A stretch of 64,000 nt of DNA from Megaustenia siamemsis (taxonomy: Eukaryota; Mollusca; Gastropoda; Stylommatophora; Ariophantidae): NCBI GenBank assembly GCA_032433765.1, contig JAVIAB010000051.1, positions 84,273,973 to 84,337,972 on the forward strand, in the 5' to 3' direction. The translations under genes were made by a program, and so were the position numbers. Positions 33,650 to 44,189 of the stretch are shown piece after piece. How positions within the stretch are numbered: the first letter of the stretch is position 1; every line of letters begins with the position of its first letter. Under the pieces are notes generated by a model. It did no database searches. It saw only the letters and a program-made list of their open reading frames with translations, and was not told the DNA's origin.

Positions 33650-34255
33650 CTTCTTCTTCTGCCATCATGGTTCATTCAGACTAGGACTCCGGGCTCTCTT
33701 ACGAAGGCAGCTGCCTAAGTGATTCGGTTGCCCCGTATAGTTTCTCTTCCAGGGAGGTGGGTGTGGACCACATTGTCCTTCTCAGGTCTGTGTACTTGGG
33801 GCAATCCTGTAGAACATGTTTTGTTGTCATGTTATCTAGGGTACAGTGGCATTGGCTGGAGTTCCTATTTTAATTTTGGTGAACATGTGGTTTCTGATTC
33901 TGCTGTGGCCAGTGCGTAGGCGAAGTATGGTGACTTGATCCCTCCTTGATAGCTGGAGGTATCCGTCCCGCTCGTTATACTTTGGGTATTCATGTTTATG
34001 TTGTTCATGTTACTGGCTTTTGATGGCGGATTTGGCTTCATCGTAACTGACCAGATGGTTTTCTTGTGTAATCTCCCTCCCTCCTTAGATAGTTTTTGTC
34101 TGTTCGTTTCCGTTTATGTTACAGTGCGATGCTATCCAATGGATAACCACAAAGCCATACCAGCCAGCGAGGTCGCTGTGCTGATGGTTGACGAGCTGTA
34201 CAGTCAGTCACTGAGATGTTGTGCTGCTGTAATGTGGTAATACTCAGGAAGATGG
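33650..34255 (-). mobile_element. RNase H LINE fragment, C-terminal end
   Basis: On the minus strand, the end of an RNase H domain reads VIHWIASHCNINGNERTDKL plus SKEGG (His and Asp conserved). It is followed by the typical post-RNase H region ILRLRTGHSRIRNHMFTKIK, then TKHVLQDCPKYTDLRRTMW. The 3' end is an (AAG)n tract at 33650-33660. Frameshifts lie between the two parts. This architecture is known in jockey/I-like LINEs. Confidence 0.78.
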
Positions 34256-34329
34256 TAAAAAACCTTGCAATGTTTTTTATATTGGTTAAAACTGCACGAA
34301 CGATATATTTCTGAAGACCACATTAAGCG

Positions 34330-34757
34330 CAGACATTTTTTTCTTCTTCTATTTTTCTCCTTCTTCTTCCCTCTCACCCGTTAAGTGGCTATGGGTGTAT
34401 TGTGGTGCTTGTTTACGACAAGGCAGCCATATTTGTGTCTGTCTCTTCGACATATATGTCTTCGACATGGATTGATTTTGCTTAACCATTTTTTTCCCGG
34501 GCACAAGCTATTTTGGCCTACTCTTTTCGAACTTTAGCTGCCACGATTTCTTTAACGTGCAGGGAGTGTACACGAGACCTCACCTACTGTTTTCGCCGTT
34601 ACTCGAGAGGGTCACACGTCGGGTTTCACCACCTGGGGAGCAGGGGAGGGTAAAGCAACCACGGATCCGAAGTGAAAAACTCCAGTCTGCAGTGATTTTC
34701 GAACTCCGGACCACCCAAAGGCCGACGTCCTTTGTTGTTTTGACGATTTCGAGCTGT
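34330..34757 (-). mobile_element. Possible SINE with (AAG)n tail
   Basis: The minus strand shows a B-box-like GGAGTTCGAAAATC, an internal CCCTGCACGTTAAAGAAATC segment that I associate with animal SINE bodies, and an AGAAGAAGGAG tail at about 34340-34380. I saw no second copy in this window and no TSD. Confidence 0.4.
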
Positions 34758-34758
34758 T

Positions 34759-35430
34759 AGATGGTGTGGCCGTTGTTTGTGAACTCATTTAACATGAATT
34801 CTCATCACAAGGTGTGGCCGTTGTTTGTGAACTCATTTAACATGAATTCTCATCACAAGGTGTGGCCGTTGTTTGTGAACTCATTTAACATGAATTCTCA
34901 TCACAAAGTGTGGCCGTTGTTTGTGAACTCATTTAACATGAATTCTCATCACAAGGTGTGGCCGTTGTTTGTGAACTCATTTAACATGAATTCTCATCAC
35001 AAGGTGTGGCCGTTGTTTGTGAACTCATTTAACATGAATTCTCATCACAAGGTGTGGCCGTTGTTTGTGAACTCATTTAACATGAATTCTCATCACAAGG
35101 TGTGGCCGTTGTTTGTGAACTCATTTAACATGAATTCTCATCACAAGGTGTGGCCGTTGTTTGTGAACTCATTTAACATGAATTCTCATCACAAGGTGTG
35201 GCCGTTGTTTGTGAACTCATTTAACATGAATTCTCATCACAAGGTGTGGCCGTTGTTTGTGAACTCATTTAACATGAATTCTCATCACAAGGTGTGGCCG
35301 TTGTTTGTGAACTCATTTAACATGAATTCTCATCACAAGGTGTGGCCGTTGTTTGTGAACTCATTTAACATGAATTCTCATCACAAGGTGTGGCCGTTGT
35401 TTGTGAACTCATTTAACATGAATTCTCAGT
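34759..35430. repeat. Minisatellite, 48-bp unit, 14 nearly perfect copies
   Basis: The unit contains GTGTGGCCGTTGTTTGTGAA and ends ATTCTCATCACAAG. The only variant I see is AAAGTG for AAGGTG near 34905. One frame stays open for 223 codons (16-residue repeat VWPLFVNSFNMNSHHK). It is out of frame with the downstream exon and ends in a stop before its acceptor, so it is probably intronic. Confidence 0.95.
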
Positions 35431-35479
35431 GACATTATTTACAGCAGAAAATTGACACTATTATGTAATCTATCTCCAG

Positions 35480-36330
35480 CGACCGGCTGACATCATCCTA
35501 CAAACATCCTCAGCTGTGATATTCAAAGACTCTTCTGTCCAGACATCGACAAGCAAAGCTGAGATGAACATTATTCCACAAACTCATACTATCTCTGCTA
35601 TGGGAAAAAATTCTTCTGGAAGTCCAGCAATATTATCCTCCTCAGAATTCACCACTATACCAGTTGTAGCCACAAGTTATTCCAAAATGAATACCACTTA
35701 TTCAACTTTATCTCCGCCGATACACACGAATCAGCCGCTACCAACCACGCTGGACGCTACTCATTCTTTAACCATAAAACCATTGGTGGTTTCAACCAGT
35801 TATGATGTTGACACCAAACACGTTACCAAAACTGTTTCTCTGAGTACACCATCACTTGATTCCACAAGTTACAAGATTGATCTTACGGACCATCAAAGAC
35901 ACCAAGTCACTGTATCAGTATTTCAAACGTTTGAATTTGAGAACTTTCCAACAACATCTATGAGTCAATATGCAGAAATGGAAAGTTATACAACAGTTTT
36001 ATTGAACTGGTCCTCAAAACCAGTTAGTCATTCTTCCACAACTGTGACCCAGGGTTGGTCCCCACAAGTCCAGCCCACGTCACGTGCACATATTCAGACA
36101 ACTTCCGTTACGAACTCAGAGACGATGACGGCTTCACATTCTGCCACATCCATGATGACCACAATCGCCATGGAGACAACATCGCACAAGCCTTCACCTT
36201 CAACTACATCTAAAGAGTCCAAGGGCAAGCCATCAGAAGATTTCTCACCTGGGACAAAAGTTGCTATTGGAGTCATAGTTGCTGTCTGTCTGCTGGGAGT
36301 TGTTATTGCCATCATTGTTGTGTATCGCAG
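35480..36330 (+). CDS. Exon of a mucin-like single-pass type I membrane protein
   Basis: The exon follows the acceptor TATCTCCAG (35479) and ends at CGCAG before the donor GTATGG (36331). The in-frame stop upstream (35453-35455) confirms that it begins after that point. It encodes about 245 extracellular residues that are about 37% Ser+Thr by my count, with N-glycosylation sequons NSS, NTT and NWS and no Cys in this stretch, as in mucin-type stalks. A 22-residue hydrophobic helix follows at 36260-36325 (VAIGVIVAVCLLGVVIAIIV), then RR, the stop-transfer charge. Two bases remain at the donor and are completed by the exon at 41633. If unspliced, the frame reads YGRWRECTD and stops at 36361. The family is not recognised. 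Its role is inferred only as a cell-surface, heavily O-glycosylated protein. Confidence 0.7.
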
Positions 36331-36361
36331 GTATGGTCGATGGCGTGAATGTACAGATTGA

Positions 36362-36825
36362 CCTAAAGACATACTAGGTCAACTCTCGTTATGTGTACCC
36401 ACTGACCAATAGACATACTATGTCAACTCTCGTTATGTGTACCCACTGACCAAAAGACATACTATGTCAACTCTCGTTATGTGTACAGACTGACAAATTG
36501 ACATACTATGTCAACTCTCGTTATGTGTACCGACTGACAAATTGACATACTATGTCAACTCTCGTTATGTGTACAGACTGACAAATTGACATACTATGTC
36601 AACTCTCGTTATGTGTACAGACTGACAAATTGACATACTATGTCAACTCTCGTTATGTGTACAAACTGACAAATTGACATACTATGTCAACTCTCGTTAT
36701 GTGTACAGACTGACAAATTGACATACTATGTCAACTCTCGTTATGTGTACAGACTGACAAATTGACATACTATGTCAACTCTCGTTATGTGTACCCACTG
36801 ACCAATAGACATACTAGTTCAACAC
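36362..36825. repeat. Minisatellite, 44-bp unit, about 10 copies
   Basis: The unit contains CATACTATGTCAACTCTCGT. The first and last copies (CCCACTGACCAATAG) differ from the inner ones (CAGACTGACAAATTG). It begins 30 bp inside the inferred intron. Confidence 0.93.
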
Positions 36826-37058
36826 TAGTTTGAATTATAAACTTGCAAACATAACACCTAAATTGGTCCTACATTCAATGACGTCTTCTCATTGAGCTGT
36901 AGTTTCTGTCCCACTTAATTAACAAGCCATAGAAATGTGAGAGCTATTTTAAAAACAGTACTGTACATACAATTACATTTGCTATGTACTCTGGTACAAC
37001 ATACACTAACAAGTTAAGGTCGCAATTTGGATGGGTTTATGACACTGTAGTCTAGAAT

Positions 37059-39772
37059 CATCATCTTCATCATAAAGTACCGGGCCTACTGGCGTAGGTG
37101 ATCATGTATCTCCACAACTTTCGATCTCGGCAGCTATTTATCATTTCTGTTGTTGACCTTCTGCCAAGCCATTCTCTTAAGCTGTCTGTTATTTTTTTCT
37201 CTTTTCTTCCCTCTATCTCTTCGTCCCTCAATTTTTCCAGTTGTTACAATATATTCCAGTTGTTCTCTCCTCATTACATGGCCAAAAGTGATGATTGTTT
37301 TTTCCTAATATTGGAAATTAGCTTTCTTTTTGCTTTGACCTCTCTCAGAACATCTTCATTACTCTTCTTAGCTGCCATGGTACTCTCAACATTCTTCTGT
37401 AAAACCACATTTCTACAGACTCCAGTGATTTTCGTGTCTGTTGTCCTATTGTCCATGATTCATATCCATATGTAAGACTGGATCTACATAACTTTTAAGA
37501 ACTCTTTTTCTTGTTTCTATTGTCAAAAATGGATTGCATAGTATCTTCCTAATTTTTTTGGAAAGCAGCTTTTGTCTGAGCCATTCTGCATCTTATCTCT
37601 TTTGTACATCATCCGTCTAAGGTTAACAAAATTCCCAAATATTTAAATTCATTTACCTGTTTTAATATTGTTCCACTTGTCTTTATTTTGCACTGAGGTG
37701 ATGTCTTTTTCTTTGTTGTTACCATTACCTCTGTCTTTTTGCTATTAAGGCTGAGTCCTTTATTTTTGCTTTCTTTCACTATAATGTCCAACATTTCTTG
37801 TAAATCATTTTCACTCTTAGCGATTAAGACTGTATCATCAGCATACATTAGATTATTTATATTATGACCTCCAATTGTTATTCCAGGCATGCCCCTTATG
37901 GATCTTAAAATAATCTCACTATAAATATTAAACAAATCTGGTGACAGCACACAACCTTATATAACACCCTGTTTTATTTGTTGAAACATTCCCAATTGGT
38001 TTCCAGTTCTTATGGCCGCTGTTTGTTGCCAGTACATGTTCTTTACTATTCTTAGATCTCTGCTGTCTACGTTTATGCTTTCTAAAATGTTGATTATTTC
38101 TTGGTGCTTTACTTTGTCAATGCCTTGGTGTAATCTATGAAACATAGGTATAGATCTGTTTTCACCTCTATGGCTCTTTCTACTAAAGATCTTATGATAT
38201 AAATGGCATTGCTTGTTCCTTTATCTTTAACAAAACCACACTGTTCATCGCTAATTTCTGGACTGATTTTGTTTCGCACTCTTCGCATGATGATTCTTAG
38301 TAATATCTTAGTCATATGACTCATAAGGCTTATTGTGCGATGATCATCGCATTCAATCGCACCCGATTTCTTTGAAGGGGCTATGAATATTGATTTGAGC
38401 ATGTCGTCTGGTATATATACGCTGTTGTAGATACCATTCAATATTTTTGTTATTATTATTTCTATTCCAAAATCACCCATGGCTTCAATCTCTTCGTTAG
38501 TTATATTATCTGGTCCAGGAGCTTTGCCTGCTTTCATATTGCACAAGGCATCTTCCACTTCTTCTCTGAGTATTTCTGGTCCTTCCCCATTATCCTTAAT
38601 ATTTACTTCCGTTCGTTCATCATTATAAAGATCTTTAATGTATTCTGTCCATCGTTCCCTTATGTTTTCTTAATCAATCAACAGTTCTCCTTCCTTTGAT
38701 CTGTTATCCATTTTTTATTGTGTTTTTCTTCCTATTAATTCCTCAATTTGTTTGTATATAGCTTTAGCATCTCCTTTTTGTTGCATTTAAATCTCTTTGC
38801 ATCTCTCTTTTAGCCATGCTTCTTTTGCTTCATTGCATTTTACTACAATTTCTTTATTTAATCTCTTATACTCATCTTTATTTTCTTTATTTCTTCTTCT
38901 TGTATCCATTAGCTGCAAAATGTCGTCTGTTATCCGTTTCTTTCTTGAATTTGTCCTCACTGGTGGTATGAACTCTTTTGATGTTTGTTGCATTGATTCT
39001 TTTAGCAGTTCCCACTGTTCATCAATGCTTTGTATCTTCACTATTGCATTGTACCGGTTCTGAATTGTGATTTTATATTTGTCCTTCAGCTTCTTGTCTG
39101 ATTTTAGTAAATCTAAATTTAACTTGATGTTAACTGAGGCTCGTTTTGTTGTTTTTAATTTTACTCTAAGCTTTCCCACAACTGGCACATGATCACTATT
39201 GCAATCTGCCCCTGGTCTAGTTTTCACACACACCAGACTGTTTGTAAATCTATTGCTTATCATTATATAATCAATTTGATTACGTGCGTTGTCCCTTGGG
39301 CTTTTCCATGTCCACAGACGTCTTGGATGTTGCTTAAACCAGGTGTTTCCTATCATCATGTTGTGTGTTCTTGCCCAGTCAATAAGTTTCTCACCTCTTT
39401 CATTCCTCTCGCCTAAGCCATAATGACCAACCTCTTCCTCAACTCTTTCCTTTCCTACTTTTGCGTTAAAACCCCCTAGAACTATGGTGTTTTCATGTGG
39501 TTTGCATTTATGAAGTGCTTTATTTAACTCGTTGTAAAATTTATCAATTGTTTCCTCTAGACTGTCTGCTGTTGGTGCATAAACTTGTATAAGATTTATG
39601 TCTATTGGCTTTCCTTTCAATTTCACTAAAAGGACTCTGTCAGATATTGGGTAAAAGCCTTTCACTGTTCGTGCTCTTTCTGCATCCAAGATGACACCTA
39701 CTCCTCTTTGGTGTTCAGTACCTCCAGAATAGATTATTTTATGTTTATCAGAATACATACTTCTATGTATCA
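37059..39772 (-). mobile_element. Endonuclease-reverse transcriptase LINE, 5'-truncated, 11-bp TSD
   Basis: Reading minus from 39772, the AP-endonuclease-like domain shows VRGVGVILD-like text, LIQVYAPTADS, VLGGFNAKVG (normally GDFNAKVG), RNQIDYIMISNRF and NSDHVPVVGKL. After breaks near 38787, the reverse transcriptase follows: KAGKAPGPDNITNEEIE, DDHRTISLMSHMTKI, SDEQCGFVKDKGTSNAI, LCFIDYTKALTKVKHQ, GCVLSPDLFN and LMYADDTVLIAKS (YADD intact). The 3' end is a CAT/GAT tract. TAGTCTAGAAT lies at 37048-37058 and 39773-39783, perfectly flanking it. The endonuclease catalytic Asp is Gly (codon 39471-39473), and stops (for example near 37955) and frameshifts are present, so it is dead. It sits antisense inside the inferred intron of the membrane protein gene. 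Confidence 0.93.
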
Positions 39773-40043
39773 TAGTCTAGAATAGGAAATGGTAAAATCT
39801 AGTTTTAATTCTTAATAATCGCGCAGCAGTCTACCAAACTATACAATTTGATATAAGGCTATCACAGTTTTGTGTATGATACTGTCTTTGCAACAAAGGT
39901 CGGCTGCATTTTTTCAGCAGCGCTGTCTGCCTTGCTGGTTCGTCTTGACAGGTTACTGCTATTCCTTCATTTATTGATTTTACTCGTTAGCCCTTGGCGC
40001 TGTCGTCTTCCTGTCCAATTACTCTGTACCTGTCCCTCTAGAT

Positions 40044-40353
40044 CAGTGGTTTCCAAAGTGTGCGAGGTGGCTCCCGGGGAATTCGTCAAACTTTGTGAAG
40101 GGCGCGCACAGTCATCTGCCTACTTTAGTGGTTAGAAATCATAAAATAACAACACCCACGCCGGTGTAATGTTTGTTAGTACTTACACGAGTCTCTACAT
40201 GACTCATTCTGTTCTCATGTAACATCTTGCATATCCTGTCAAGGAATCGGAGTTTACCAGGATTAAACGATCGTAACTGCAGCGACGGAACCACCGCTAT
40301 GTATAACCAGCAGGTAAATGGACCTGCGGTTGTCAAACATTTGGGAACAACTG
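40044..40353. mobile_element. Possible non-autonomous hAT element (MITE)
   Basis: The left end CAGTGGTTTCCAAAGTGTG and the right end, read on the minus strand, CAGTTGTTCCCAAATGTTTG are imperfect inverted repeats of the CAGnGGTTCCCAAA type known in hAT transposons. The flanks CTCTAGAT and CCTAGACT are similar but offset by one base, so the 8-bp target duplication is not clean. There is no transposase. Confidence 0.45.
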
Positions 40354-40690
40354 CCTAGACTGACCTTTAGCCATGTATAGGCATGGCCTTGAACTATTAC
40401 AAAGTTCACCTCAGTCCCGCTACTTCAGAGATCCAACATTTTTCACTGATCCAGTTGTCAATGTCTCTGGCAGTTATCATTTCACGATAGTTTGTATATA
40501 AAACCACGTTATTTGCTTTCATCGTACTGCGATGCATCATATACAATTGATATGCAGTCAGATTTCGAAAACCCAGCGTTTGTCTTTCATCTCAAAAAGT
40601 TAGTGAAGTGAAATAGCAGATAACAAATAGCATTTGCCATTTCATCCCCAAATCTAATTGGGTCTTATGTGTTTTATTTGTATTGCATGT

Positions 40691-41025
40691 TTCATCATCA
40701 TCATGTGCCACACCGGTTGGCGTCATTATGTTTTTCTCCAATCCTCTAACCATCATGCATCGTATCAATTTTGTTGTTGACCGTTTTCCATGCCATGACA
40801 CCAAACTATTTAGTATTTTCTCGCTTTGTCGTCCGCGATCTCTCTTTCCTTTTATTTTGCTTATCTTAACCAAATATTCCAACTTTCCCCTTCTCATGAT
40901 GTGCCCGAAAAAATGTTTATTGCTTTTTTTCTGATGTTTTCTTAGGAGCCCCCTTTTTGTGTTGGCCTCTTTGAGAATGTCCTCATTGGTCTTTTTAACT
41001 GTCCAAGGAACTTTCAACATTCTAT
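40691..41025 (-). mobile_element. 5'-truncated LINE ('WRDMI' subfamily a) with 10-bp TSD
   Basis: The minus frame gives RMLKVPWTVKKTNEDILKEA, RKHQKKSNKHFFGHIMRRG, KLEYLVKISKIKGKRDRGRQ and SLVSWHGKRSTTKLIRC. It ends in an (ATG)n tail at 40691-40703. TATTGCATGT flanks it at 40681-40690 and 41026-41035. Confidence 0.9.
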
Positions 41026-41062
41026 TATTGCATGTGTATGATGTAAACCTTATATGATATAT

Positions 41063-41347
41063 GGACCAGTGGATAAAGAAATACAGCGAAGATGATGGCG
41101 CTGGATAGGACACACACTACGGAAGCCAACTGAGAGTATTACACAATAGGCCCTTTTTTGTAATCCCCAGGGGAAAAGACAAAGAGGAAGACCAAGGAAT
41201 TCTTGGAGAAGACAGATAGAAGCAGAGATGAAGATGATGGGGAAGACATGGAATGATCTGAAAAGAATGGCAAAAAACAGAATGACTTGGAAAGTGTTTG
41301 TTGAAGACCTATGCTCCACTGGGAGCTAAAAAGGTAGAAGAAGAAGA
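41063..41347 (+). mobile_element. 5'-truncated LINE (family F3), 3' end only
   Basis: It matches the minus-strand copy at 62085-64000 from VDKEIQRRRWRWIGHTLRKP through QGKRQRGRPRNSWRRQIEAE to TWKVFVEDLCSTGS, and ends GGTAGAAGAAGAAGATGATG. A weak duplication (GATGTAAACC / GATGTATATAAACC) may be its TSD, with an indel. Confidence 0.82.
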
Positions 41348-41632
41348 TGATGTATATAAACCCATTATCACTGGTGTCCTTTGGTGTTTCCGTTTGTTTC
41401 ATGATCACACTTGAGGTTTTCAGCAAGGTCTTTGAATTTCATTTGAGTTTTCTTATTTATGTATACTTCACCATTATGCTCACCACTGCGTGCATTACAA
41501 TTGCTTTTAGATTATCATTACCATTTCTCGTGCACTTCCACTTCTTATATTGTGTACCGTCCATTTACTTTGTACTTTGGTAGTACATATAATCTATCGA
41601 TTCATGGTTGCCAATGACATTTGTTTCCACAG

Positions 41633-41762
41633 GTACAACATCACTCACAGAAGTTTGAAGTCGTTCCTGACCAGCGGAGTTCGGTACAAGACTTACAACA
41701 ACGCCACCTACAAGGATGACGAGGTAGTGGGTGATGTTGGGATAGTCAGCGAGCTAACGTAA
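41633..41762 (+). CDS. Terminal exon: cytoplasmic tail of the mucin-like membrane protein
   Basis: The exon is preceded by a textbook acceptor (TTGTTTCCACAG, 41621-41632). It starts with the third base of the codon left open at 36330, so AG+G makes Arg and the frame continues YNITHRSLKSFLTSGVRYKT, then YNNATYKDDEVVGDVGIVSE and LT, with stop TAA at 41760-41762. That gives a 43-residue cytoplasmic tail after the membrane helix and RR, rich in Tyr (four) with an acidic patch (KDDE). I see no standard ITAM, ITIM or PDZ-binding motif. No polyadenylation signal is clear nearby; a good AATAAA lies at 42675-42680, beyond repeat material. Confidence 0.65.
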
Positions 41763-42140
41763 CCTAGGCGTGGGGGCTTTTGGAGTTGCTTGGTTTGCCT
41801 TGCTTATTTCCCTTTGTACGTGCCACTAACATATAAATTCCTCAACCCCATATGTTACATACATGTACAATGTGTGATAGAAGTAGTTGTAGATGTACTT
41901 GTTTCATATGTATATGTATGTATAGTCTGATATATTCACCCGTGTGTTACCGGGGCCTCATTATGAGGGAAGTAAAGAATAGTGACACTGTGACCTTCCA
42001 GGCATGTCGCAAGAGACGACTAAGGAGATTGAGCGATGGCTTGACAAGCTGTCATTGTAAAAAGTATTGTTATGGAAAGAGAGAAATAGATTTTAGAAGC
42101 AGTGATCTCTGCAATATGTGCCATTTTGGCACGCAACGTT
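41763..42140. other. Presumed 3' UTR and downstream region
   Basis: This directly follows the inferred stop codon. It contains an ATATAAATT stretch near 41831 and AGTAAAGAAT near 41969, but no convincing polyadenylation signal. Confidence 0.35.
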
Positions 42141-42149
42141 TCTATTTTT

Positions 42150-42200
42150 GAGATTGTGGTTGTGCCCTATGTGCCGTCTTCGGCTCGAAAGGACAATAGA
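42150..42200 (+). mobile_element. 3' end of an F2-type LINE or related SINE with (ATAG)n tail
   Basis: TGCCCTATGTGCCGTCTTCG followed by GCTCGAAAGGACAATAGATAG is the F2 LINE 3' end (compare 15073-15100 and 26183-26210). The coding part upstream is not recognisable. Confidence 0.55.
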
Positions 42201-42549
42201 TAGATAAAGAGATATTCTGATATGATCTCATCATGTATGACAATAGATAGATCAGATATTCTGATATGATCTCATCATGTATAAATGTCTCAGGGAAGTG
42301 AGATAATTGTTTCACCTTCCTAGGCCCCAATATTTGAAGGTTGGTTGTAGTGGGGTAAGGGGGTGGAGAGCATTGCTCTTCCGCTTTCCTTTGTCCCCAC
42401 CGCAGTGAGTCAGGTACCCATTAACTTGTAAGCTGGGTCGACTGGTAGGTGTCAAGTTGTGTTCGAACCCACATTTACTGTGTCGCGAAGACAGTGCGTT
42501 ATTGTCACGCTACTGACAGTATATGGTTTATTGATGTATCATTGTATGT

Positions 42550-42550
<1 letters not shown>

Positions 42551-42614
<64 letters not shown>

Positions 42615-42624
42615 GTGTGTGTGT
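42551..42624. repeat. (TA)n-(TG)n microsatellite
   Basis: A TA run, interrupted once, passes into a TG run. The short frames with YIYIYI/CVCVCV across it are artefacts. Confidence 0.95.
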
Positions 42625-42934
42625 GTGTTTGTGTATATTCCTGGTAGGTTCAAAGTTTATTACAAGTAATTTAAAATAAAAACTCTAATCCGTACACAAA
42701 GTAACAATTGCACTAGACATGCTTCCTTTATTCCTATCCCCTAGGCCTTCCCTGGCTTCATACCCCAGCAGAGCTTAGAAATAGATCAATGCATAATAGA
42801 TTATAGATAGTTATCAGTGCCTCGAAATGAACACTGCTTTATTCCTAAACAATTTTTTTAGGATGAGTGAACACAAAATTAAATTACTTACAGCATGGGA
42901 AATGATGATTCATACAAGGGAACGAAAAAGGATC

Positions 42935-43029
42935 ATTATTTAAGGGGAATATATTATATACATGAAATGGTCAATATTTAAGGGGGATATATTATATACA
43001 TGAAAGGGTCAACATTTAAGGGGAATATA

Positions 43030-43095
<66 letters not shown>

Positions 43096-43140
43096 AAGGG
43101 TCAACATTTAAGGGGAATATATATATATATATGAAAGGGT
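42935..43140. repeat. Short minisatellite (about 38 bp, 4 copies) with long (TA)n tracts
   Basis: The unit contains GGTCAACATTTAAGGGGAAT. The variable part between units is a TA run, about 70 bp long at 43025-43093. Confidence 0.88.
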
Positions 43141-43149
43141 AAAAATGCA

Positions 43150-43195
43150 TCTTGTTAGATTCAGTCACGAGAGAAGCTGTTCAGTAAAACAACAC
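43150..43195 (+). mobile_element. 3' end remnant of LINE family F6
   Basis: TTCAGTCACGAGAGAAGCTG followed by TTCAGTAAAACAA resembles the 3' region of the 31160-32150 LINE (GTCACGAGATAAGCTGTTCG). Confidence 0.45.
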
Positions 43196-43213
43196 CCAGA
43201 CATTAATATATTA

Positions 43214-43795
43214 GTCCTCTCATAAATTCGTGAACATATTTCAAAAATCCAAGCTTTGCTACATTGTGAGAGAATGAACGTTTGTGCACTGTTGGTCACC
43301 CCGACCTTAATAAAACATTTTTTTTTGTTCCCTTATAAATCTTCTGCAGGATTTTTTTAAGATAAGCAAAAACAATGTTGTGGATGCCACGATAGACATG
43401 TCCAAGCTTTACAAACCATTCAACTCTTCTGTTCACATCACCTTTAATGTAAAACTTAAACGCGAATTAAACACTATTGTTACGTGAACCAGTCTGCACC
43501 GTTTCACCAATGACGTACTTTTCTTATTCGTCTTTACATGAATCGCTTTGTTTTCAAATAATAAAAAAACATGCTGGTTTACTATTAAAATGTTATTTTT
43601 GGGGCACCCTTTTTGTAATTTTCATAAAATTATATAACAAAGAACAATTTGTGCAAAATCTAGCCTGCATTTGGACTTTAGTTACAAAATCTTAAGGTCG
43701 GTGAAAATCGAAGACTGCGTGCAAAAATTAACTGCATATCATCAAATAATTTCCGAAAAAAAATTAAATAACACTGTGTTCACGAATTTACAGAC
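43214..43795. mobile_element. 582-bp MITE with TA target site and about 105-bp inverted repeats
   Basis: The left end GTCCTCTCATAAATTCGTGA and the right end, on the minus strand, GTCTGTAAATTCGTGAACAC are inverted repeats. Inner parts match as well (TCACCCCGACCTTAATAAAA against TTTCACCGACCTTAAGATTT). TA lies at 43212-43213 and 43796-43797. No transposase is encoded; the 72-codon frame at 43477-43695 has no recognisable domain. TA flanks suggest mobilisation by a Tc1/mariner-type transposase. Confidence 0.7.
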
Positions 43796-43797
43796 TA

Positions 43798-44189
43798 CAC
43801 AAAACTAGTTTACATACTATAACTATATATACATATATCGGATTTTCCGAAATAAAGGATGGTAGAGTATATGTTGTAACTGTAGAAAATCAAGAAAGGA
43901 GAAACGAAAATAACGGGAAAAAGCAACTTGGGAGAAACGAATGCGTGTTATTGATCCAGCAGGCTATAAGTTTCTGCCCTTCTGCTCTTATTAGCTGCGA
44001 TGTCTGGGATTTCCTGCCCACGCAGACCTGCGGCCAGGCTAAGGATTGTTACATCTTGTGATAAGTTAGCGACTATGTCTTGCTTCCAGGAAACTGTAGT
44101 CACAGCAGTATTCACGGAACTAATTTCCCGCCACCAATTGCTTCCAGGCCGCTACGATCTTCTCGAAAATTCCAGGAATAGAACCATAA
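43798..44189. other. Non-coding, nothing recognised
   Basis: No domain, repeat relative or splice evidence was seen. Confidence 0.35.

Larger units (their letters stand above)
36331..41632 (+). other. Inferred 5.3-kb intron packed with mobile elements
   Basis: The donor is GTATGG at 36331 and the acceptor is TTGTTTCCACAG at 41621-41632. It contains a 44-bp minisatellite, a 2.7-kb LINE, a possible hAT MITE and two more LINE fragments. The joined exons stay in one frame (851 + 130 nt = 327 codons including the stop). Confidence 0.65.

Noticed and set aside
34761..35432. 16-residue repeat protein upstream of the mucin-like exon
   Set aside because: It is out of phase with the exon and separated from it by a stop. 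It is best explained as an intronic minisatellite.
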